A stretch of 64,000 bases of DNA from Mangrovibacterium lignilyticum (GCF_010882175.1 NZ_WKLH01000004.1:256978-320977), one strand, 5' to 3'; numbered from the stretch's first letter, positions 8,399 to 20,112 are shown. Numbers and translations: made by a program. The notes: generated from the sequence alone by a model not told the origin.

Positions 8399-8917
8399 AT
8401 GAAAAGATCAGAGAAATTAGAGATCATTGATAATCTGACGCAGGAAATCAATTCTTACAGCCACTTTTACCTGGCCGACGTTGCCGATTTGAATGCAGAA
8501 GATACAAGCAGTTTACGACGTCAGTGTTACAGCAAACAAATCAAATTGGTTGTTGTTAAGAATACACTCCTGCGTAAAGCACTCGAAAATTCTGAAAAGA
8601 ATGCCGAGGAACTTTATGACGTACTTAAAGGAAATACTTCAGTCATGTTTTGTGAAGTTGGTAATGAGCCAGCGAAACTGATTAAAGCCTTCAGCAAAAC
8701 AAAGAAAAAGCCTGTATTGAAGGCCGCTTATGTTGAAGAATCAGTTTACCTGGGCGCAGACCAATTAGAAGTATTGACTTCACTCAAGTCTAAGGACGAA
8801 TTACTTGGAGAAATCGTTGGATTGTTACAATCCCCAATCAAAACTGTATTGGGTCAATTACAATCAAGCGGAAACAAAATCCACGGTATCCTTCAGACAC
8901 TTTCAGAAAAAGAATAA
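8399..8917 (+). CDS. rplJ: 50S ribosomal protein uL10
   Basis: 172 residues. The N-terminal rRNA-binding domain contains VVVKNTLLRKALE, and the C-terminal helix (LQSPIKTVLGQLQSSGNKIHGILQTLSEKE) is the platform that binds L7/L12 dimers. It forms the base of the ribosomal stalk. Together with rplL 38 bases downstream it forms the usual stalk gene pair. Confidence 0.98.
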   Translation: MKRSEKLEIIDNLTQEINSYSHFYLADVADLNAEDTSSLRRQCYSKQIKLVVVKNTLLRKALENSEKNAEELYDVLKGNTSVMFCEVGNEPAKLIKAFSKTKKKPVLKAAYVEESVYLGADQLEVLTSLKSKDELLGEIVGLLQSPIKTVLGQLQSSGNKIHGILQTLSEKE

Positions 8918-8955
8918 TTTTAGTTACATTTTATCGCATAAAAATTTAAAGAAAA

Positions 8956-9336
8956 ATGGCAGATTTAAAAGTGCTTGCAGAAGAGTTAGTGAACTTGACT
9001 GTAAAAGAAGTTAATGAATTAGCTGACATTTTAAAATCAGAATATGGTATTGAACCTGCTGCTGCTGCTGTAGCTGTAGCTGCTGGTCCTGCTGCTGGTG
9101 GCGAAGAAGCCGCTGCTGCAGAGCAAACTGAATTTGATGTTATCTTGAAAGCAGCTGGTAGTTCAAAATTGGCAGTTGTGAAGTTAGTTAAAGAATTGAC
9201 AGGTCTTGGTCTTAAAGAAGCTAAAGAAGTAGTTGATGGCGCACCAAAAGCGATCAAAGAAAAAGTTTCAAAAGACGAAGCGGAAGCTTTGAAAACTCAG
9301 TTGACAGAAGCTGGAGCTGAAGTTGAACTTAAATAA
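8956..9336 (+). CDS. rplL: 50S ribosomal protein bL12 (L7/L12)
   Basis: 126 residues: an N-terminal dimerisation helix pair, an alanine/glycine-rich flexible hinge (about residues 36-55, encoded by a GCT-rich tract at 9055-9120) and a C-terminal globular domain with [16 protein letters not shown], which recruits translation GTPases. Multiple dimers bind uL10. A hairpin directly downstream (9371-9398) probably tunes read-through so that bL12 is made in excess over RpoB. Confidence 0.99.
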   Translation: MADLKVLAEELVNLTVKEVNELADILKSEYGIEPAAAAVAVAAGPAAGGEEAAAAEQTEFDVILKAAGSSKLAVVKLVKELTGLGLKEAKEVVDGAPKAIKEKVSKDEAEALKTQLTEAGAEVELK

Positions 9337-9370
9337 GAGACTTAGGACCTATATTGAAGGTCTGGATGGT

Positions 9371-9406
9371 TTAGAGTCCCACGTATGTGGGATTCTAAGC
9401 CTTTTT
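9371..9406 (+). terminator. rplL-rpoB intergenic attenuator
   Basis: A 12-base stem TTAGAGTCCCAC/GTGGGATTCTAA (one G-T pair, loop GTAT) is followed by GCCTTTTT. It is a terminator-like hairpin within the rpl-rpo operon, as known in several bacteria, and probably lets only part of the transcripts continue into rpoBC. Confidence 0.75.
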
Positions 9407-9445
9407 GCATATTAAGATTTTAAGTTCACTTAATTTAGTTGATAC

Positions 9446-12400
9446 ATGTCATTAAACATTGAAAACCAGAGGATTAGTTTCTCTTCTACAAAAACAGTAT
9501 TCGATTATCCTGATTTCCTCGAGGTACAGATCAAAGCTTTCAAGGAATTTTTTCAAATGGCAACAATGCCTGAAAACCGAAAAAGTGAAGGTTTATACAA
9601 AGTATTCGAAGAAAACTTCCCGATCACAGATACACGTAATAATTTCGTTTTAGAATTTATCGATTATCAAGTTGATCCACCTCGTTATTCCATCGACGAA
9701 TGTATCGAAAGGGGATTGACTTTCAGTGTCCCGGTGAAGGCAAAACTAAAACTGTATTGTACCGATCCTGAACATGAAGATTTTGATACAGTTGTTCAGG
9801 ACGTATATCTGGGAACAGTGCCCTACATGACAGACAAAGGAACATTTGTCATCAACGGCGCTGAACGTGTTGTAGTTTCCCAATTACACCGTTCTCCTGG
9901 GGTTTTCTTCGGTCAAAGTGTTCATGCAAACGGCACAAAACTGTATTCAGCCCGTATCATTCCTTTCAAAGGATCATGGATTGAGTTCGCTACAGATATC
10001 AACAGTGTCATGTTTGCTTACATTGACCGTAAAAAGAAATTACCTGTAACAACTCTGTTACGGGCTATTGGTTACGAAAGCGATAAAGATATTCTGGAAA
10101 TCTTTGGTCTTGCTGATGAGGTCAAAGTATCCAAAACAGGTTTAGGCAAAGTAGTTGGCCGTAAATTGGCTGCTCGTGTCTTGAAGACTTGGGTTGAAGA
10201 CTTCGTAGATGAAGATACAGGTGAGGTTGTATCTATTGAACGGAACGAAGTTTTGATCGACCGTGAGACTATTCTTGAAAAAGAACATATTGAGGAGATT
10301 TTAGATTCGGGTGCAAAGACAATTTTGTTGCACAAAGAAGATAATCTCCAGGATTTCGCCATTATATACAATACGCTTCAAAAAGACCCGTGTAACTCGG
10401 AAAAAGAAGCAGTATTGCACATCTATCGTCAGTTACGTAATGCAGAACCGCCTGATGAAGCGACTGCACGCGACGTAATCGACAAATTATTCTTCTCAGA
10501 GAAACGTTATGATCTTGGTGAAGTAGGACGTTACCGTATCAACAAAAAGTTAGGTCTGAATATCGACATGGATACTCAGGTACTGACGAAAGAAGATATT
10601 ATTGAAATCATTAAATATTTGATCAAGTTGGTTAATGCCAAAACTGATGTTGATGACATCGACCACTTGAGCAACCGTCGCGTACGTACTGTTGGCGAAC
10701 AAATGTATAACCAATTTGGTGTTGGTTTAGCCCGTATGGCGCGTACTATTCGTGAACGGATGAACGTTCGTGACAACGAGGTGTTTACGCCAATTGATCT
10801 GATCAATTCAAAAACACTGTCGTCTGTTATTAACTCATTCTTCGGTACCAACGCACTGTCGCAGTTCATGGACCAAACAAACCCATTGGCTGAGATGACT
10901 CACAAACGCCGTATGTCTGCCTTAGGACCTGGTGGTTTGTCACGTGAGCGTGCAGGTTTCGAGGTTCGTGACGTTCACTATACTCACTACGGACGTCTAT
11001 GTCCGATTGAAACACCTGAAGGTCCAAACATTGGTTTGATCTCTTCTTTGTGTGTGTTTGCCAAGGTAACCGACCTTGGATTCATTTCAACTCCTTATCG
11101 TAAAGTTGAAAATGGAAAGGTTGACCTGTCTAAAGATGGCGTTGTTTACTTGACTGCCGAAGAAGAAGAAGGAAAAGTAATTGCACAGGCGAATGCGCCG
11201 ATCGACGATGATGGAAACTTTGTAAACAATCGTGTTAAATCACGTTTGGAAGGTGACTACCCGGTAGTTGAACAAGAAGAGGTGCAATTGATGGACGTAG
11301 GTCCTAACCAGATTGCTTCTGTTGCTGCTTCGTTGATTACCTTCCTGGAGCACGATGATGCTAACCGTGCCTTGATGGGATCGAACATGATGCGCCAGGC
11401 AGTTCCTCTGCTTCGCCCTGAAGCACCAATTGTAGGTACTGGTTTGGAATCAAGTGCAGCGAGAGACTCTCGCGTTATGGTTGCAGCCGAAGGCGAAGGC
11501 GTTATTGAATATGTTGATGCTAACGAAATCATCGTACGTTACGATATGACCGATGATGAGAAGTATGTTAGCTTCGATACAGAATTGAAAAGCTATAAAA
11601 TTTCAAAATACCAAAAAACCAACCAAGGTTCGGTTCTTGACCTGAAACCAATCGTAGTTAAAGGTCAACGAGTAACTAACGGTCAAATTATGACTGAAGG
11701 TTATGCAACTGAGGGAGGTGAACTGGCATTGGGACGTAACCTGCGTGTGGCATTCATGCCTTGGCAGGGATATAACTATGAGGATGCGATTGTAATTTCA
11801 GAGCGTATCGTTCGTGAAGATGTATTTACATCAATTCACGTTGACGAATATTCACTGGAAGTACGTGACACGAAACGTGGAGTTGAAGAATTCACTTCAG
11901 ATATTCCAAACGTTAGTGAAGAAGCTACTCGTAACCTGGACGAAAACGGACTGATCCGTATCGGAGCAGTTGTTAAGCCGGGTGATATTTTGATCGGTAA
12001 AATTACACCAAAAGGAGAATCAGATCCTTCACCTGAAGAAAAGCTGTTACGTGCGATCTTCGGTGATAAAGCCGGTGATGTGAAAGATGCTTCATTGAAA
12101 GCTTCTCCATCATTGAACGGTGTTGTTATCGAGAAAAAATTGTTCTCTCGTGTTGTAAAAGACAAGAAGGGCAAAATGGCAACAAAACCGTTGCTCGATC
12201 AGATTGATGAAGAACTGGATCGTCAGGTGAGTGCTTTGCGTGCTCGCTTAGAAGATAAGCTTTTCAACCTGGTAAACGGAAAAACAAGCCAAAGCGTAAG
12301 AGATTACTATGGTGGTGAGTTAATTGCCAAAGGCGTCAAATTTACGCTGAAACAATTGCAGGAGATTGATTTCTTGACTGTTAATCCGGCAAAATGGACA

Positions 12401-13255
12401 ACAGATAAGGATAAAAATGATATGATCTATGCTTTGGTCGTAAATTATATCCAGAAATACAAGGAACATGAAGCAGTTGCTCGTCGTAAACGCTACAACG
12501 TGACAATCGGTGATGAATTACCAGCAGGTATTATCCAATTGGCTAAAGTCTATATTGCTAAAAAACGGAAACTGCAAATCGGTGATAAAATGGCAGGTCG
12601 ACACGGTAACAAAGGGATTGTTTCTCGTATTGTACGCGATGAAGATATGCCTTTCCTTGAAGACGGAACACCGGTAGATATCGTATTGAACCCATTGGGG
12701 GTACCATCAAGGATGAACCTTGGACAGATTTACGAAACGGTATTGGGTTGGGCCGGAAAAGAGTTAGGGTTGAAATTTGCAACTCCGATTTTCGATGGTG
12801 CCAGTCTCGAAGAAGTTACTTCGTATACTGACAAGGCGGGTGTACCAGCCTTCGGTAAAACATATTTGCACGATGGTGAAACAGGAGAGCGTTTCGACCA
12901 GCCAGCCACAGTCGGTATTATTTATATGCTGAAATTGGGTCACATGGTTGAAGACAAAATGCATGCCCGTTCTATTGGACCATACTCATTGATTACACAA
13001 CAGCCATTGGGTGGTAAAGCTCAGTTTGGTGGTCAGCGTTTTGGAGAGATGGAGGTTTGGGCACTCGAAGCATTCGGTGCGTCTCACATCCTGCAAGAAA
13101 TCCTGACGGTGAAATCTGATGATGTGCTGGGCCGTGCAAAAGCTTACGAAGCGATTGTAAAAGGTGAGCCAATGCCACAAGCCGGAATTCCGGAATCACT
13201 CAACGTATTGCTACACGAATTACGTGGTTTAGGTTTGAGTGTTAATCTGGATTGA
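9446..13255 (+). CDS. rpoB: DNA-directed RNA polymerase subunit beta
   Basis: 1269 residues, a typical Bacteroidota beta subunit. Conserved blocks include the rifampicin-binding cluster starting at Ser472 ([20 protein letters not shown]), the [11 protein letters not shown] block, and near the C-terminus [20 protein letters not shown]. The positions equivalent to E. coli Gln513, Asp516, His526 and Ser531 are Gln473, Asp476, His486 and Ser491, all with the unmutated residue. With beta-prime it forms the catalytic cleft of RNA polymerase. Expression is linked to rplL read-through across the hairpin at 9371, and rpoC follows after 58 bases. Confidence 0.99.
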   Translation: MSLNIENQRISFSSTKTVFDYPDFLEVQIKAFKEFFQMATMPENRKSEGLYKVFEENFPITDTRNNFVLEFIDYQVDPPRYSIDECIERGLTFSVPVKAKLKLYCTDPEHEDFDTVVQDVYLGTVPYMTDKGTFVINGAERVVVSQLHRSPGVFFGQSVHANGTKLYSARIIPFKGSWIEFATDINSVMFAYIDRKKKLPVTTLLRAIGYESDKDILEIFGLADEVKVSKTGLGKVVGRKLAARVLKTWVEDFVDEDTGEVVSIERNEVLIDRETILEKEHIEEILDSGAKTILLHKEDNLQDFAIIYNTLQKDPCNSEKEAVLHIYRQLRNAEPPDEATARDVIDKLFFSEKRYDLGEVGRYRINKKLGLNIDMDTQVLTKEDIIEIIKYLIKLVNAKTDVDDIDHLSNRRVRTVGEQMYNQFGVGLARMARTIRERMNVRDNEVFTPIDLINSKTLSSVINSFFGTNALSQFMDQTNPLAEMTHKRRMSALGPGGLSRERAGFEVRDVHYTHYGRLCPIETPEGPNIGLISSLCVFAKVTDLGFISTPYRKVENGKVDLSKDGVVYLTAEEEEGKVIAQANAPIDDDGNFVNNRVKSRLEGDYPVVEQEEVQLMDVGPNQIASVAASLITFLEHDDANRALMGSNMMRQAVPLLRPEAPIVGTGLESSAARDSRVMVAAEGEGVIEYVDANEIIVRYDMTDDEKYVSFDTELKSYKISKYQKTNQGSVLDLKPIVVKGQRVTNGQIMTEGYATEGGELALGRNLRVAFMPWQGYNYEDAIVISERIVREDVFTSIHVDEYSLEVRDTKRGVEEFTSDIPNVSEEATRNLDENGLIRIGAVVKPGDILIGKITPKGESDPSPEEKLLRAIFGDKAGDVKDASLKASPSLNGVVIEKKLFSRVVKDKKGKMATKPLLDQIDEELDRQVSALRARLEDKLFNLVNGKTSQSVRDYYGGELIAKGVKFTLKQLQEIDFLTVNPAKWTTDKDKNDMIYALVVNYIQKYKEHEAVARRKRYNVTIGDELPAGIIQLAKVYIAKKRKLQIGDKMAGRHGNKGIVSRIVRDEDMPFLEDGTPVDIVLNPLGVPSRMNLGQIYETVLGWAGKELGLKFATPIFDGASLEEVTSYTDKAGVPAFGKTYLHDGETGERFDQPATVGIIYMLKLGHMVEDKMHARSIGPYSLITQQPLGGKAQFGGQRFGEMEVWALEAFGASHILQEILTVKSDDVLGRAKAYEAIVKGEPMPQAGIPESLNVLLHELRGLGLSVNLD

Positions 13256-13262
13256 TGAAAAG

Positions 13263-13280
13263 GGAATGCTTTTGCATTCC
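13263..13280 (+). other. small hairpin between rpoB and rpoC
   Basis: A perfect 7-base stem GGAATGC/GCATTCC with a TTTT loop lies 7 bases after the rpoB stop. There is no T run, so it is more likely an mRNA stability or spacing element than a terminator. Confidence 0.5.
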
Positions 13281-13313
13281 GCTTAATTAATTTGATAATA
13301 AAGACATCGATAT

Positions 13314-16300
13314 ATGGCTTTCAGAAAAGATAATAAAGTAAAAAGCAGTTTTTCCAAGATAGCAATTAGTCTTGCTTCCCCGGAAGAAGTTTTAGAGCGT
13401 TCTCACGGTGAAGTTTTAAAGCCTGAAACTATCAACTACAGAACTTATAAGCCCGAGCGTGACGGCTTGTTCTGTGAACGTATTTTCGGGCCTGTTAAAG
13501 ACTACGAATGCCATTGTGGAAAATACAAGCGTATCCGTTACAAAGGAATTGTTTGTGACCGTTGTGGTGTTGAAGTAACCGAAAAGAAAGTTCGTCGTGA
13601 ACGCATGGGACACATTTCATTGGTTGTTCCGGTTGCTCACATCTGGTACTTCAAATCGCTTCCTAACAAAATTGGATACCTTCTTGGCTTACCAACCAAG
13701 AAATTGGATACCATTATTTATTACGAACGTTATGTTGTTATTCAGGCTGGTGTTAAAGCTCAGGACGGAATCAAAAATCTTGATTTCCTGACAGAGGAAG
13801 AATACCTGGATATTTTGGATACACTTCCGAAAGAAAACCAATATCTGGATGATGATGATCCAAATAAGTTCATCGCTAAGATGGGTGCCGAAGCATTGTA
13901 TCAATTGCTGGAGCGCACCGAGCTTGATGAACTGTCATATGACTTACGTCACCGTGCCAGCACTGAGACTTCTCAGCAACGTAAAAACGAAGCATTGAAA
14001 CGTTTGCAGGTTGTTGAAGCTTTCCGTGCCAGCAAAAATATCAACCGTCCTGAATGGATGATTGTAAAAGTTGTTCCGGTAATTCCACCAGACCTTCGTC
14101 CGTTGGTTCCATTGGATGGTGGTCGTTTCGCTACTTCAGATTTAAATGACCTGTATCGTCGTGTGATTATCCGTAACAACCGTTTGAAAAGATTGATTGA
14201 AATCAAAGCACCTGAAGTAATCTTACGTAACGAAAAACGTATGTTACAGGAAGCTGTTGATTCATTATTCGATAACTCACGAAAATCGAATGCAGTTAAG
14301 ACTGAAAATAACCGTGCCTTAAAATCACTGTCTGACAGTTTGAAAGGTAAGCAAGGTCGTTTCCGTCAAAACTTGCTGGGTAAACGTGTTGACTATTCTG
14401 CTCGTTCTGTAATCGTCGTTGGACCAACCTTGAGTCTTCATGAGTGTGGTCTTCCGAAAGATATGGCAGCAGAGTTATTCAAACCATTTATCATTCGTAA
14501 ACTGATTGAACGTGGTATTGTAAAAACTGTAAAATCGGCGAAGAAAATTGTAGATCGCAAAGATCCTGTCGTATGGGATATTTTGGAAAACGTGCTGAAA
14601 GGACACCCGGTTATGTTGAACCGGGCACCGACTCTTCACCGTTTGTCGATCCAGGCTTTCCAACCCGTATTGATTGAAGGTAAAGCGATTCGTTTGCACC
14701 CATTGGTATGTACCGGTTTTAACGCCGACTTCGATGGTGACCAAATGGCGGTACACGTGCCACTGGGTAACGCAGCGGTTTTGGAAGCTCAGTTGTTGAT
14801 GCTTGCTTCACAAAACTTATTGAACCCTGCTAACGGTGCTCCTATTACCGTACCATCTCAGGATATGGTTTTGGGACTGTACTACATGACCAAACATCGT
14901 GAAGGTGCTCGTGGTGAAGGAATGACTTTCTATTCTGCTGAAGAAGTAATTATTGCATATAATGAACGGAGATTAGAAAAACACTCGATCATTAAAGTTA
15001 AGGTCGAAGACGTTGACGACAATGGCGAATACTTCAAACACATTATTGAAACGACTGTAGGTCGTGTTCTTTTCAACCAGGTAGTACCTCGAAAAGCCGG
15101 TTACATTAACGAATTATTGACTAAAAAGTCATTGCGTAATATTATCCACGATATCTTCAAGAAAACAGGGAATGCAACGACTGTTCGCTTCCTGGATGAT
15201 ATCAAGGAGTTAGGTTATAAAGCAGCATACCATGGTGGACTATCGTTCAACCTGAGTGATGTTGTCATTCCTGAAGATAAAATTACCATTGTTGAAAATG
15301 GTTATACCGAAGTTGAAGAAGTAATGAATAACTATAATATGGGTTTCATTACCAACAACGAACGTTACAACCAGGTCATCGATATTTGGACGCATGCCAA
15401 TGCGAAACTGACAAATGCGGTAATGAAGACGCTGAGTACAGACAGACAAGGATTCAACTCTGTTTATATGATGCTTGACTCAGGAGCCCGTGGTTCGAAA
15501 GAACAGATTCGTCAGTTGTGTGGTATGAGGGGATTGATGGCCAAACCTCAAAAGTCTGGTTCTACAGGAGCTCAGATTATTGAGAACCCGATTTTGGCAA
15601 ACTTTAAAGAGGGGCTATCGGTTTTGGAGTATTTTATCTCTACTCACGGTGCTCGTAAAGGTTTGGCGGATACTGCATTGAAAACTGCGGATGCGGGATA
15701 CTTAACTCGTCGTTTGGTTGATGTTGCACAAGATGTAATTATTCAGGACGAAGACTGCGGAACATTGCGCGGTTTGGTTGCGACTGCTGTCAAAAATAAC
15801 GAAGAAGTTGTTTCTTCTCTTTTTGAACGTGTTATTGGTCGTACCTCTGTTCACGATATTTTCCATCCGTTAACAGGTGACTTGATTGTTCGCACTGGCG
15901 ATTTGATCACTGAAGGAATCGCTAACAAGATCGACGATTCGCCGATTGAAAGTGTGGAGATCCGTTCGGTATTGACATGTGAAGCAAAAGTTGGTGTTTG
16001 TAGCAAATGTTACGGACGCAACCTGGCCACTGCAAACTTATCGCGTCGCGGTGAATCAGTAGGGGTTATTGCAGCGCAGTCGATTGGTGAACCTGGTACA
16101 CAGTTGACGCTTCGTACCTTCCACGTTGGGGGTATCGCCGGTAACATCTCTTCTCAATCAATGGTTGAGTCGCGTTACGATGGTATTGCCGAGATTGAAG
16201 AATTACGTACTGTCGATACTTTCGATGAATCAGGTAAAAAAGTTTACATGGTTGTTGGTCGATTGGCAGAATTGCGGATCATCGATAAAAACACTCGGAT

Positions 16301-17591
16301 TTCCTTATCAAATCATACTATCCCTTACGGTTCTAAATTGTACATTGAAAATGGTGCAGAAGTAACCAAAGGTCAGAAGATTTGTGAATGGGACCCTTAT
16401 AACGGTGTAATTATTTCTGAATACAACGGTAAGATATCATTCGATAACTTGATTGAAGGTATTACCTTCCGCGAAGAGTCTGATGAACAAACCGGATTCA
16501 AAGAGAAAGTTGTTATCGAAACTCGTGATAAGACCAAGAACCCGTCTTTGCGTATTTTAGATGATAAAGGTGAAGTTATCCGTTCATACAACTTACCGGT
16601 AGGTGGTCACATCTCCGTTGACGAAGGTGAGCTGGTAAAAGCCGGAAAGGTATTGGTTAAAATCCCACGTGCATCCGGTAAGGCAGGTGATATCACCGGT
16701 GGTCTTCCCCGTGTTACTGAATTGTTCGAGGCCCGTAACCCGTCAAATCCGGCGGTTGTATCGGAAATCGACGGTGAAATTTCATTGGGTAAAATCAAAC
16801 GTGGTAACCGCGAAATCATCGTTACCTCTAAAGGTGGTGAAGTGAAGAAATATCTTGTACCGCTGTCTAAGCAGATCCTGGTACAGGAAAACGATTATAT
16901 TAAAGCAGGTACATCGTTGTCAGACGGTGCGATTACACCATCTGATATCTTGGGTATCAAAGGACCTACTGCTGTGCAGGAGTATATTTTGAATGAAGTT
17001 CAGGATGTATACCGTATGCAGGGTGTGAAAATCAACGATAAGCACTTCGAGGTGATTATTCGCCAGATGATGCGTAAAGTTGAGATCGTAGATCCGGGTG
17101 ATACTCGTTTCCTGGAAAAACAAATTGTTGACAAGAATGAATTCCTACACGAGAACGACTGGATTTACAATAAGAGAGTAGTTCTTGAGCCGGGAGATTC
17201 TGAATTGAAAGCAGGTATGATTATCACAGCTCGTCGTCTGCGAGATGAAAATTCATCATTGCGTCGTCGCGATAAGAAGATGATCGAATCTCGTGATGCG
17301 ATTCCTGCAACTTCAAGCCAAATTCTGCAAGGTATCACACGTGCTGCCCTGCAAACAAGAAGTTGGTTGTCTGCGGCATCATTCCAGGAAACCACAAAAG
17401 TATTGAACGAGGCTGCCATCCAGGGTAAAGTTGACTATTTGGACGGTCTGAAGGAAAATGTGATCTGTGGTCACTTAATTCCTGCCGGTACCGGTCTGAA
17501 AGAATACAAAAACCTGGTTGTAGGTTCACGCGAAGAATACGACCGCATGGTAGATATTAAAGAAGCAGAACACGCAAATCGTGAAGACTAA
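13314..17591 (+). CDS. rpoC: DNA-directed RNA polymerase subunit beta-prime
   Basis: 1425 residues, full length. The N-terminal zinc-binding motif ([20 protein letters not shown], about residues 66-85) and the second cysteine cluster ([13 protein letters not shown]) are present. The catalytic magnesium loop NADFDGDQ carries Asp472, Asp474 and Asp476. The trigger-loop/bridge-helix region and the C-terminal [13 protein letters not shown] tail are intact. It is the catalytic partner of RpoB. The stop codon ends at 17591, one base before the ATG of the DUF3467 gene, so that gene is likely translationally coupled. Confidence 0.99.
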   Translation: MAFRKDNKVKSSFSKIAISLASPEEVLERSHGEVLKPETINYRTYKPERDGLFCERIFGPVKDYECHCGKYKRIRYKGIVCDRCGVEVTEKKVRRERMGHISLVVPVAHIWYFKSLPNKIGYLLGLPTKKLDTIIYYERYVVIQAGVKAQDGIKNLDFLTEEEYLDILDTLPKENQYLDDDDPNKFIAKMGAEALYQLLERTELDELSYDLRHRASTETSQQRKNEALKRLQVVEAFRASKNINRPEWMIVKVVPVIPPDLRPLVPLDGGRFATSDLNDLYRRVIIRNNRLKRLIEIKAPEVILRNEKRMLQEAVDSLFDNSRKSNAVKTENNRALKSLSDSLKGKQGRFRQNLLGKRVDYSARSVIVVGPTLSLHECGLPKDMAAELFKPFIIRKLIERGIVKTVKSAKKIVDRKDPVVWDILENVLKGHPVMLNRAPTLHRLSIQAFQPVLIEGKAIRLHPLVCTGFNADFDGDQMAVHVPLGNAAVLEAQLLMLASQNLLNPANGAPITVPSQDMVLGLYYMTKHREGARGEGMTFYSAEEVIIAYNERRLEKHSIIKVKVEDVDDNGEYFKHIIETTVGRVLFNQVVPRKAGYINELLTKKSLRNIIHDIFKKTGNATTVRFLDDIKELGYKAAYHGGLSFNLSDVVIPEDKITIVENGYTEVEEVMNNYNMGFITNNERYNQVIDIWTHANAKLTNAVMKTLSTDRQGFNSVYMMLDSGARGSKEQIRQLCGMRGLMAKPQKSGSTGAQIIENPILANFKEGLSVLEYFISTHGARKGLADTALKTADAGYLTRRLVDVAQDVIIQDEDCGTLRGLVATAVKNNEEVVSSLFERVIGRTSVHDIFHPLTGDLIVRTGDLITEGIANKIDDSPIESVEIRSVLTCEAKVGVCSKCYGRNLATANLSRRGESVGVIAAQSIGEPGTQLTLRTFHVGGIAGNISSQSMVESRYDGIAEIEELRTVDTFDESGKKVYMVVGRLAELRIIDKNTRISLSNHTIPYGSKLYIENGAEVTKGQKICEWDPYNGVIISEYNGKISFDNLIEGITFREESDEQTGFKEKVVIETRDKTKNPSLRILDDKGEVIRSYNLPVGGHISVDEGELVKAGKVLVKIPRASGKAGDITGGLPRVTELFEARNPSNPAVVSEIDGEISLGKIKRGNREIIVTSKGGEVKKYLVPLSKQILVQENDYIKAGTSLSDGAITPSDILGIKGPTAVQEYILNEVQDVYRMQGVKINDKHFEVIIRQMMRKVEIVDPGDTRFLEKQIVDKNEFLHENDWIYNKRVVLEPGDSELKAGMIITARRLRDENSSLRRRDKKMIESRDAIPATSSQILQGITRAALQTRSWLSAASFQETTKVLNEAAIQGKVDYLDGLKENVICGHLIPAGTGLKEYKNLVVGSREEYDRMVDIKEAEHANRED

Positions 17592-17592
17592 T

Positions 17593-17913
17593 ATGGATGA
17601 TCAAAACAACAAAAATCAGTTGAATATTGAATTGAGTGAAGAGGTTGCTCAGGGCGTTTACTCGAACCTGGCAATTATAACCCATTCAACTTCAGAATTT
17701 GTGCTTGATTTTGTACGTATCATGCCCGGAATACCGAAGGCAAACGTCAAGTCGAGAATCATTCTAACTCCGGAACATGCCAAACGCTTATTATTGGCTT
17801 TGGAAGACAATGTGAAGAAGTTTGAAAAAATGAATGGACCAATTAATGTTCCAGGAGGGCACAATCCAATGATGCCACCAATGACATTTGGAGGTCCCAC
17901 AGCTGAAGCCTGA
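17593..17913 (+). CDS. DUF3467 family protein
   Basis: 106 residues, with no signal peptide or membrane segment. The sequence fits the small DUF3467 family: LSEEVAQGVYSNLAIITHS near the start, a central FVLDFVRIMPGIPKANVKSR, and ILTPEHAKRLLLALEDNVKKFE, then a proline/methionine-rich tail (PGGHNPMMPPMTFGG). The biochemical role is unknown. The ATG at 17593 starts one base after the rpoC stop; an upstream GTG at 17581 overlaps rpoC and is less likely. Genes of this family are often found just after rpoC in Bacteroidota, suggesting a link to transcription or simply conserved co-expression (inference). Confidence 0.85.
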   Translation: MDDQNNKNQLNIELSEEVAQGVYSNLAIITHSTSEFVLDFVRIMPGIPKANVKSRIILTPEHAKRLLLALEDNVKKFEKMNGPINVPGGHNPMMPPMTFGGPTAEA

Positions 17914-17936
17914 TTTTTAGATCTTACAATATTGAA

Positions 17937-17965
17937 AGCCGTTGCTCATAAGCAACGGCTTTTTT
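17937..17965. terminator. bidirectional terminator closing the rpoBC operon
   Basis: A perfect 10-base stem AGCCGTTGCT/AGCAACGGCT with CATA loop is followed by TTTTT on the plus strand and preceded by an A-containing stretch that gives a weaker T run for the convergent citrate synthase transcript. Confidence 0.88.
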
Positions 17966-17972
17966 ATTTTGG

Positions 17973-19271
17973 TTAACCAGCCACTGTTTGCGATTCGAAA
18001 TAAGCTTTTAACCAAGCGTTGGTAACACTCTTTGGCCGGATAATTGGTTGGTGCATTCCGCGTGCAATCGTATTCTGTGCGCAGAAACCCAGTGTCCTTG
18101 AAATGCCAAACATGACGGTGTAAAATTCATAGTGCGTCATGCCATAGTGGTATAACAACGAGCCTGAGATTGCATCAACATTGGGCCATGGGTTCGAAAT
18201 TTTTCCTTCTTTGTAAGTAGAAAGGATTTTTGGAACTACCTCAAACAGTTTTTTTACGGTTTGCAAGTAGGGCGATTCGCTGCAGTGTTTGTCACCGAAT
18301 TTCATAAACGACGTGAATCGAGGGTCGGTTACCCGTAATACGGCATGTCCGTATCCCGGAATCACTTTCCCTTCGTCTAAGGTTCTTGTAACAAACTTCT
18401 GAACGTCTTCAAGCGATGGCCGGTTACCTAGCTCATCATGAATACTGGTGATAAAATGTAAACATTCCTGGTTCGCTAATCCATGCAGTGGGCCGGCCAG
18501 CCCATCTAGTCCTGCAGAGGTGGCGTAATAGATGTTCGATAGAGCTGAGTTGACAACTCTGGAGGTGAAAGCGCTGACATTTCCACCCTCATGATCGCAG
18601 TGCAAAACCAGATAAAGCCTGATTAGTTCGGCAAATGAAGGACTATGCCTGTTAAATCCGAGTCGGTAAGTTAAATTGTCGGCCAGGCTAAGCTCTTGCT
18701 CGGTATCAATAATTTCACCATTCATAAACAGGATCCGGTAAATTCCGGCTGCCAGCGCAGGTAGTTTCGCAATTAGGTTTAACGAATCTTCAAGGGTATA
18801 TTTCCAGTAGTCTTCTTTCGAAAGGCCTGACTCATACTTATGCTTAAAGATCGATTCTCCCTCCATCGCCAAAATTCCCAAACTGAACATAGTCATCGGG
18901 TGGATATTTTTGGGAAGTGATTTTAGTGCTTTCCAAATGTACGCGGGAACTTGGCTTCTTTTAGCGAGTTCCACATTAAGTTCCTCTAGTTCTTCCGCAT
19001 TCGGGAAAGAGCCGGTTACCAGCAGAAAAAAGATTTCTTCCGGGGTTTTGTCTTCAAATTCCGGAATTTCGTATCCACTGATGAAAAGCCCTTTATAAGG
19101 ATCAACAAATGACGTGTTGCAGATAAGGCTTTTCATGCCCCTCATGCCACCCAACAGATTTTTAAATGTAATTTCACCAATTACCGCATTCGGGTGGTCC
19201 GAATACATTTGATTAAGTTCTTTTTCAAGATTTTCGATTCGTTGATGTACTTTTTCGATTAATTTTTCCAT
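17973..19271 (-). CDS. gltA: citrate synthase, mitochondrial/eukaryotic-like type
   Basis: 432 residues. The enzyme condenses oxaloacetate with acetyl-CoA to citrate, the first step of the TCA cycle. Catalytic residues align with pig heart enzyme: His263 in GPLHGLANQE, His309 in GYGHAVLR and Asp366 in NVDA. The segment LHCDHEGGNVSAFTSRVVNS followed by LAGPLHGLANQE strongly resembles mitochondrial citrate synthases rather than the hexameric, NADH-regulated E. coli GltA. No N-terminal allosteric extension is seen, so it is probably a dimeric Si-type enzyme without NADH control (inference). The gene is convergent with rpoC-DUF3467 and downstream of dodecin on the same strand, 172 bases apart. 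Confidence 0.92.
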   Translation of the reverse strand: MEKLIEKVHQRIENLEKELNQMYSDHPNAVIGEITFKNLLGGMRGMKSLICNTSFVDPYKGLFISGYEIPEFEDKTPEEIFFLLVTGSFPNAEELEELNVELAKRSQVPAYIWKALKSLPKNIHPMTMFSLGILAMEGESIFKHKYESGLSKEDYWKYTLEDSLNLIAKLPALAAGIYRILFMNGEIIDTEQELSLADNLTYRLGFNRHSPSFAELIRLYLVLHCDHEGGNVSAFTSRVVNSALSNIYYATSAGLDGLAGPLHGLANQECLHFITSIHDELGNRPSLEDVQKFVTRTLDEGKVIPGYGHAVLRVTDPRFTSFMKFGDKHCSESPYLQTVKKLFEVVPKILSTYKEGKISNPWPNVDAISGSLLYHYGMTHYEFYTVMFGISRTLGFCAQNTIARGMHQPIIRPKSVTNAWLKAYFESQTVAG

Positions 19272-19443
19272 GACTATTGCATTTTGGTATCCATGCCCTT
19301 AATCGAATCTGACAGCAATGAACTACGATCTGTTCTGTTATGATTTAGGACATGCGATATGTCTTGTTTCCATTTTCTGTTTATAATTAAGAAATGCCTT
19401 TTTCACTTTCTCTGATAGCATGTAAAAAAGGCATTCCAAATGC

Positions 19444-19656
19444 TTAATGATGTCCTTCAAACTTGAAAGAGACTTTAAGTTTGGTTCGATATTCCAGTGT
19501 CCCGTCTTTCAGGTGAATGTCCATCGCTGAAACTTCTGCGATACGTAAATCGCGAAGAGATTCAGATGCTTTTAAAATGGCATTTTCAGCAGCTTTTTCC
19601 CAAGACTCACTACTGGATCCGATAAGTTCTATTACTTTGTAAACACTGTCTGACAT
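19444..19656 (-). CDS. dodecin family flavin-binding protein
   Basis: 70 residues, the family length. The pattern VYKVIELIGSSSESWEKAAE, with the flavin-stacking tryptophan at residue 20, and the C-terminal strand EYRTKLKVSFKFEGHH fit dodecin. Family members form hollow dodecamers that bind riboflavin, FMN or related flavins and are thought to store or buffer them. It is preceded by an AGGAG-like sequence before the start (complement near 19660-19668) and lies upstream of the citrate synthase gene without an obvious functional link. Confidence 0.92.
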   Translation of the reverse strand: MSDSVYKVIELIGSSSESWEKAAENAILKASESLRDLRIAEVSAMDIHLKDGTLEYRTKLKVSFKFEGHH

Positions 19657-20112
19657 ATTAAACTCCTTTCTTATTTGGTTTTATTAGTTTGTACCTGAAT
19701 TCGTGAAACTCAGTTTCGAAAAAATGGCTGTTTGACAATAGGATAGCACATAAAAAAGACAAAAAGTAGTCTGTCGTCGGCTTATTTCTGCGTTATAGTC
19801 TTGGTTCTATTTTATTCTATGATCCGGTTTCTGCCACTTCAATAAGCATAATGTCGTTTGATTGTTTCCATTTCGTCTCTGCAAATCAAGAATTCCCTGG
19901 CCAGGTCCAGTTCGTTTTTACTATTAATTCGTTTGAGTAACATTTGCTGAGCAGATTAATTTTGAGCTATTTCAAATTTTCGTATTTTCGACAGGCGTAT
20001 TTAACCTGACTGTTCTAAAGTTTTTAGTATTGAAAGCGTTATAGGAAAATTTTCTTATTGCTTCAAACATATTCACAAATAGTAGGTTAGCTGCAATACA
20101 AATAACCGGACT
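19657..20112. other. divergent intergenic region between dodecin and the hybrid sensor
   Basis: About 450 bases without a credible gene. It must hold the promoters of the dodecin gene (minus) and of the hybrid two-component gene (plus); apart from the candidate promoter at 19932-19964 I see no clear element. Confidence 0.6.
19932..19964 (+). promoter_or_regulatory. candidate promoter of the hybrid two-component gene
   Basis: TTTG at 19932-19935 and TAATTTTG at 19957-19964 match both Bacteroidota promoter elements with a 21-base spacer. The start codon is about 150 bases downstream, implying a long leader. Confidence 0.4.

Noticed and set aside
9055..9120. GCT-rich tract as a simple repeat
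   Set aside because: It encodes the alanine-rich hinge of bL12, a normal family feature.
10859..10918. Possible rifampicin-resistance change in RpoB
   Set aside because: The key positions (Gln473, Asp476, His486, Ser491) carry the unmutated residues.
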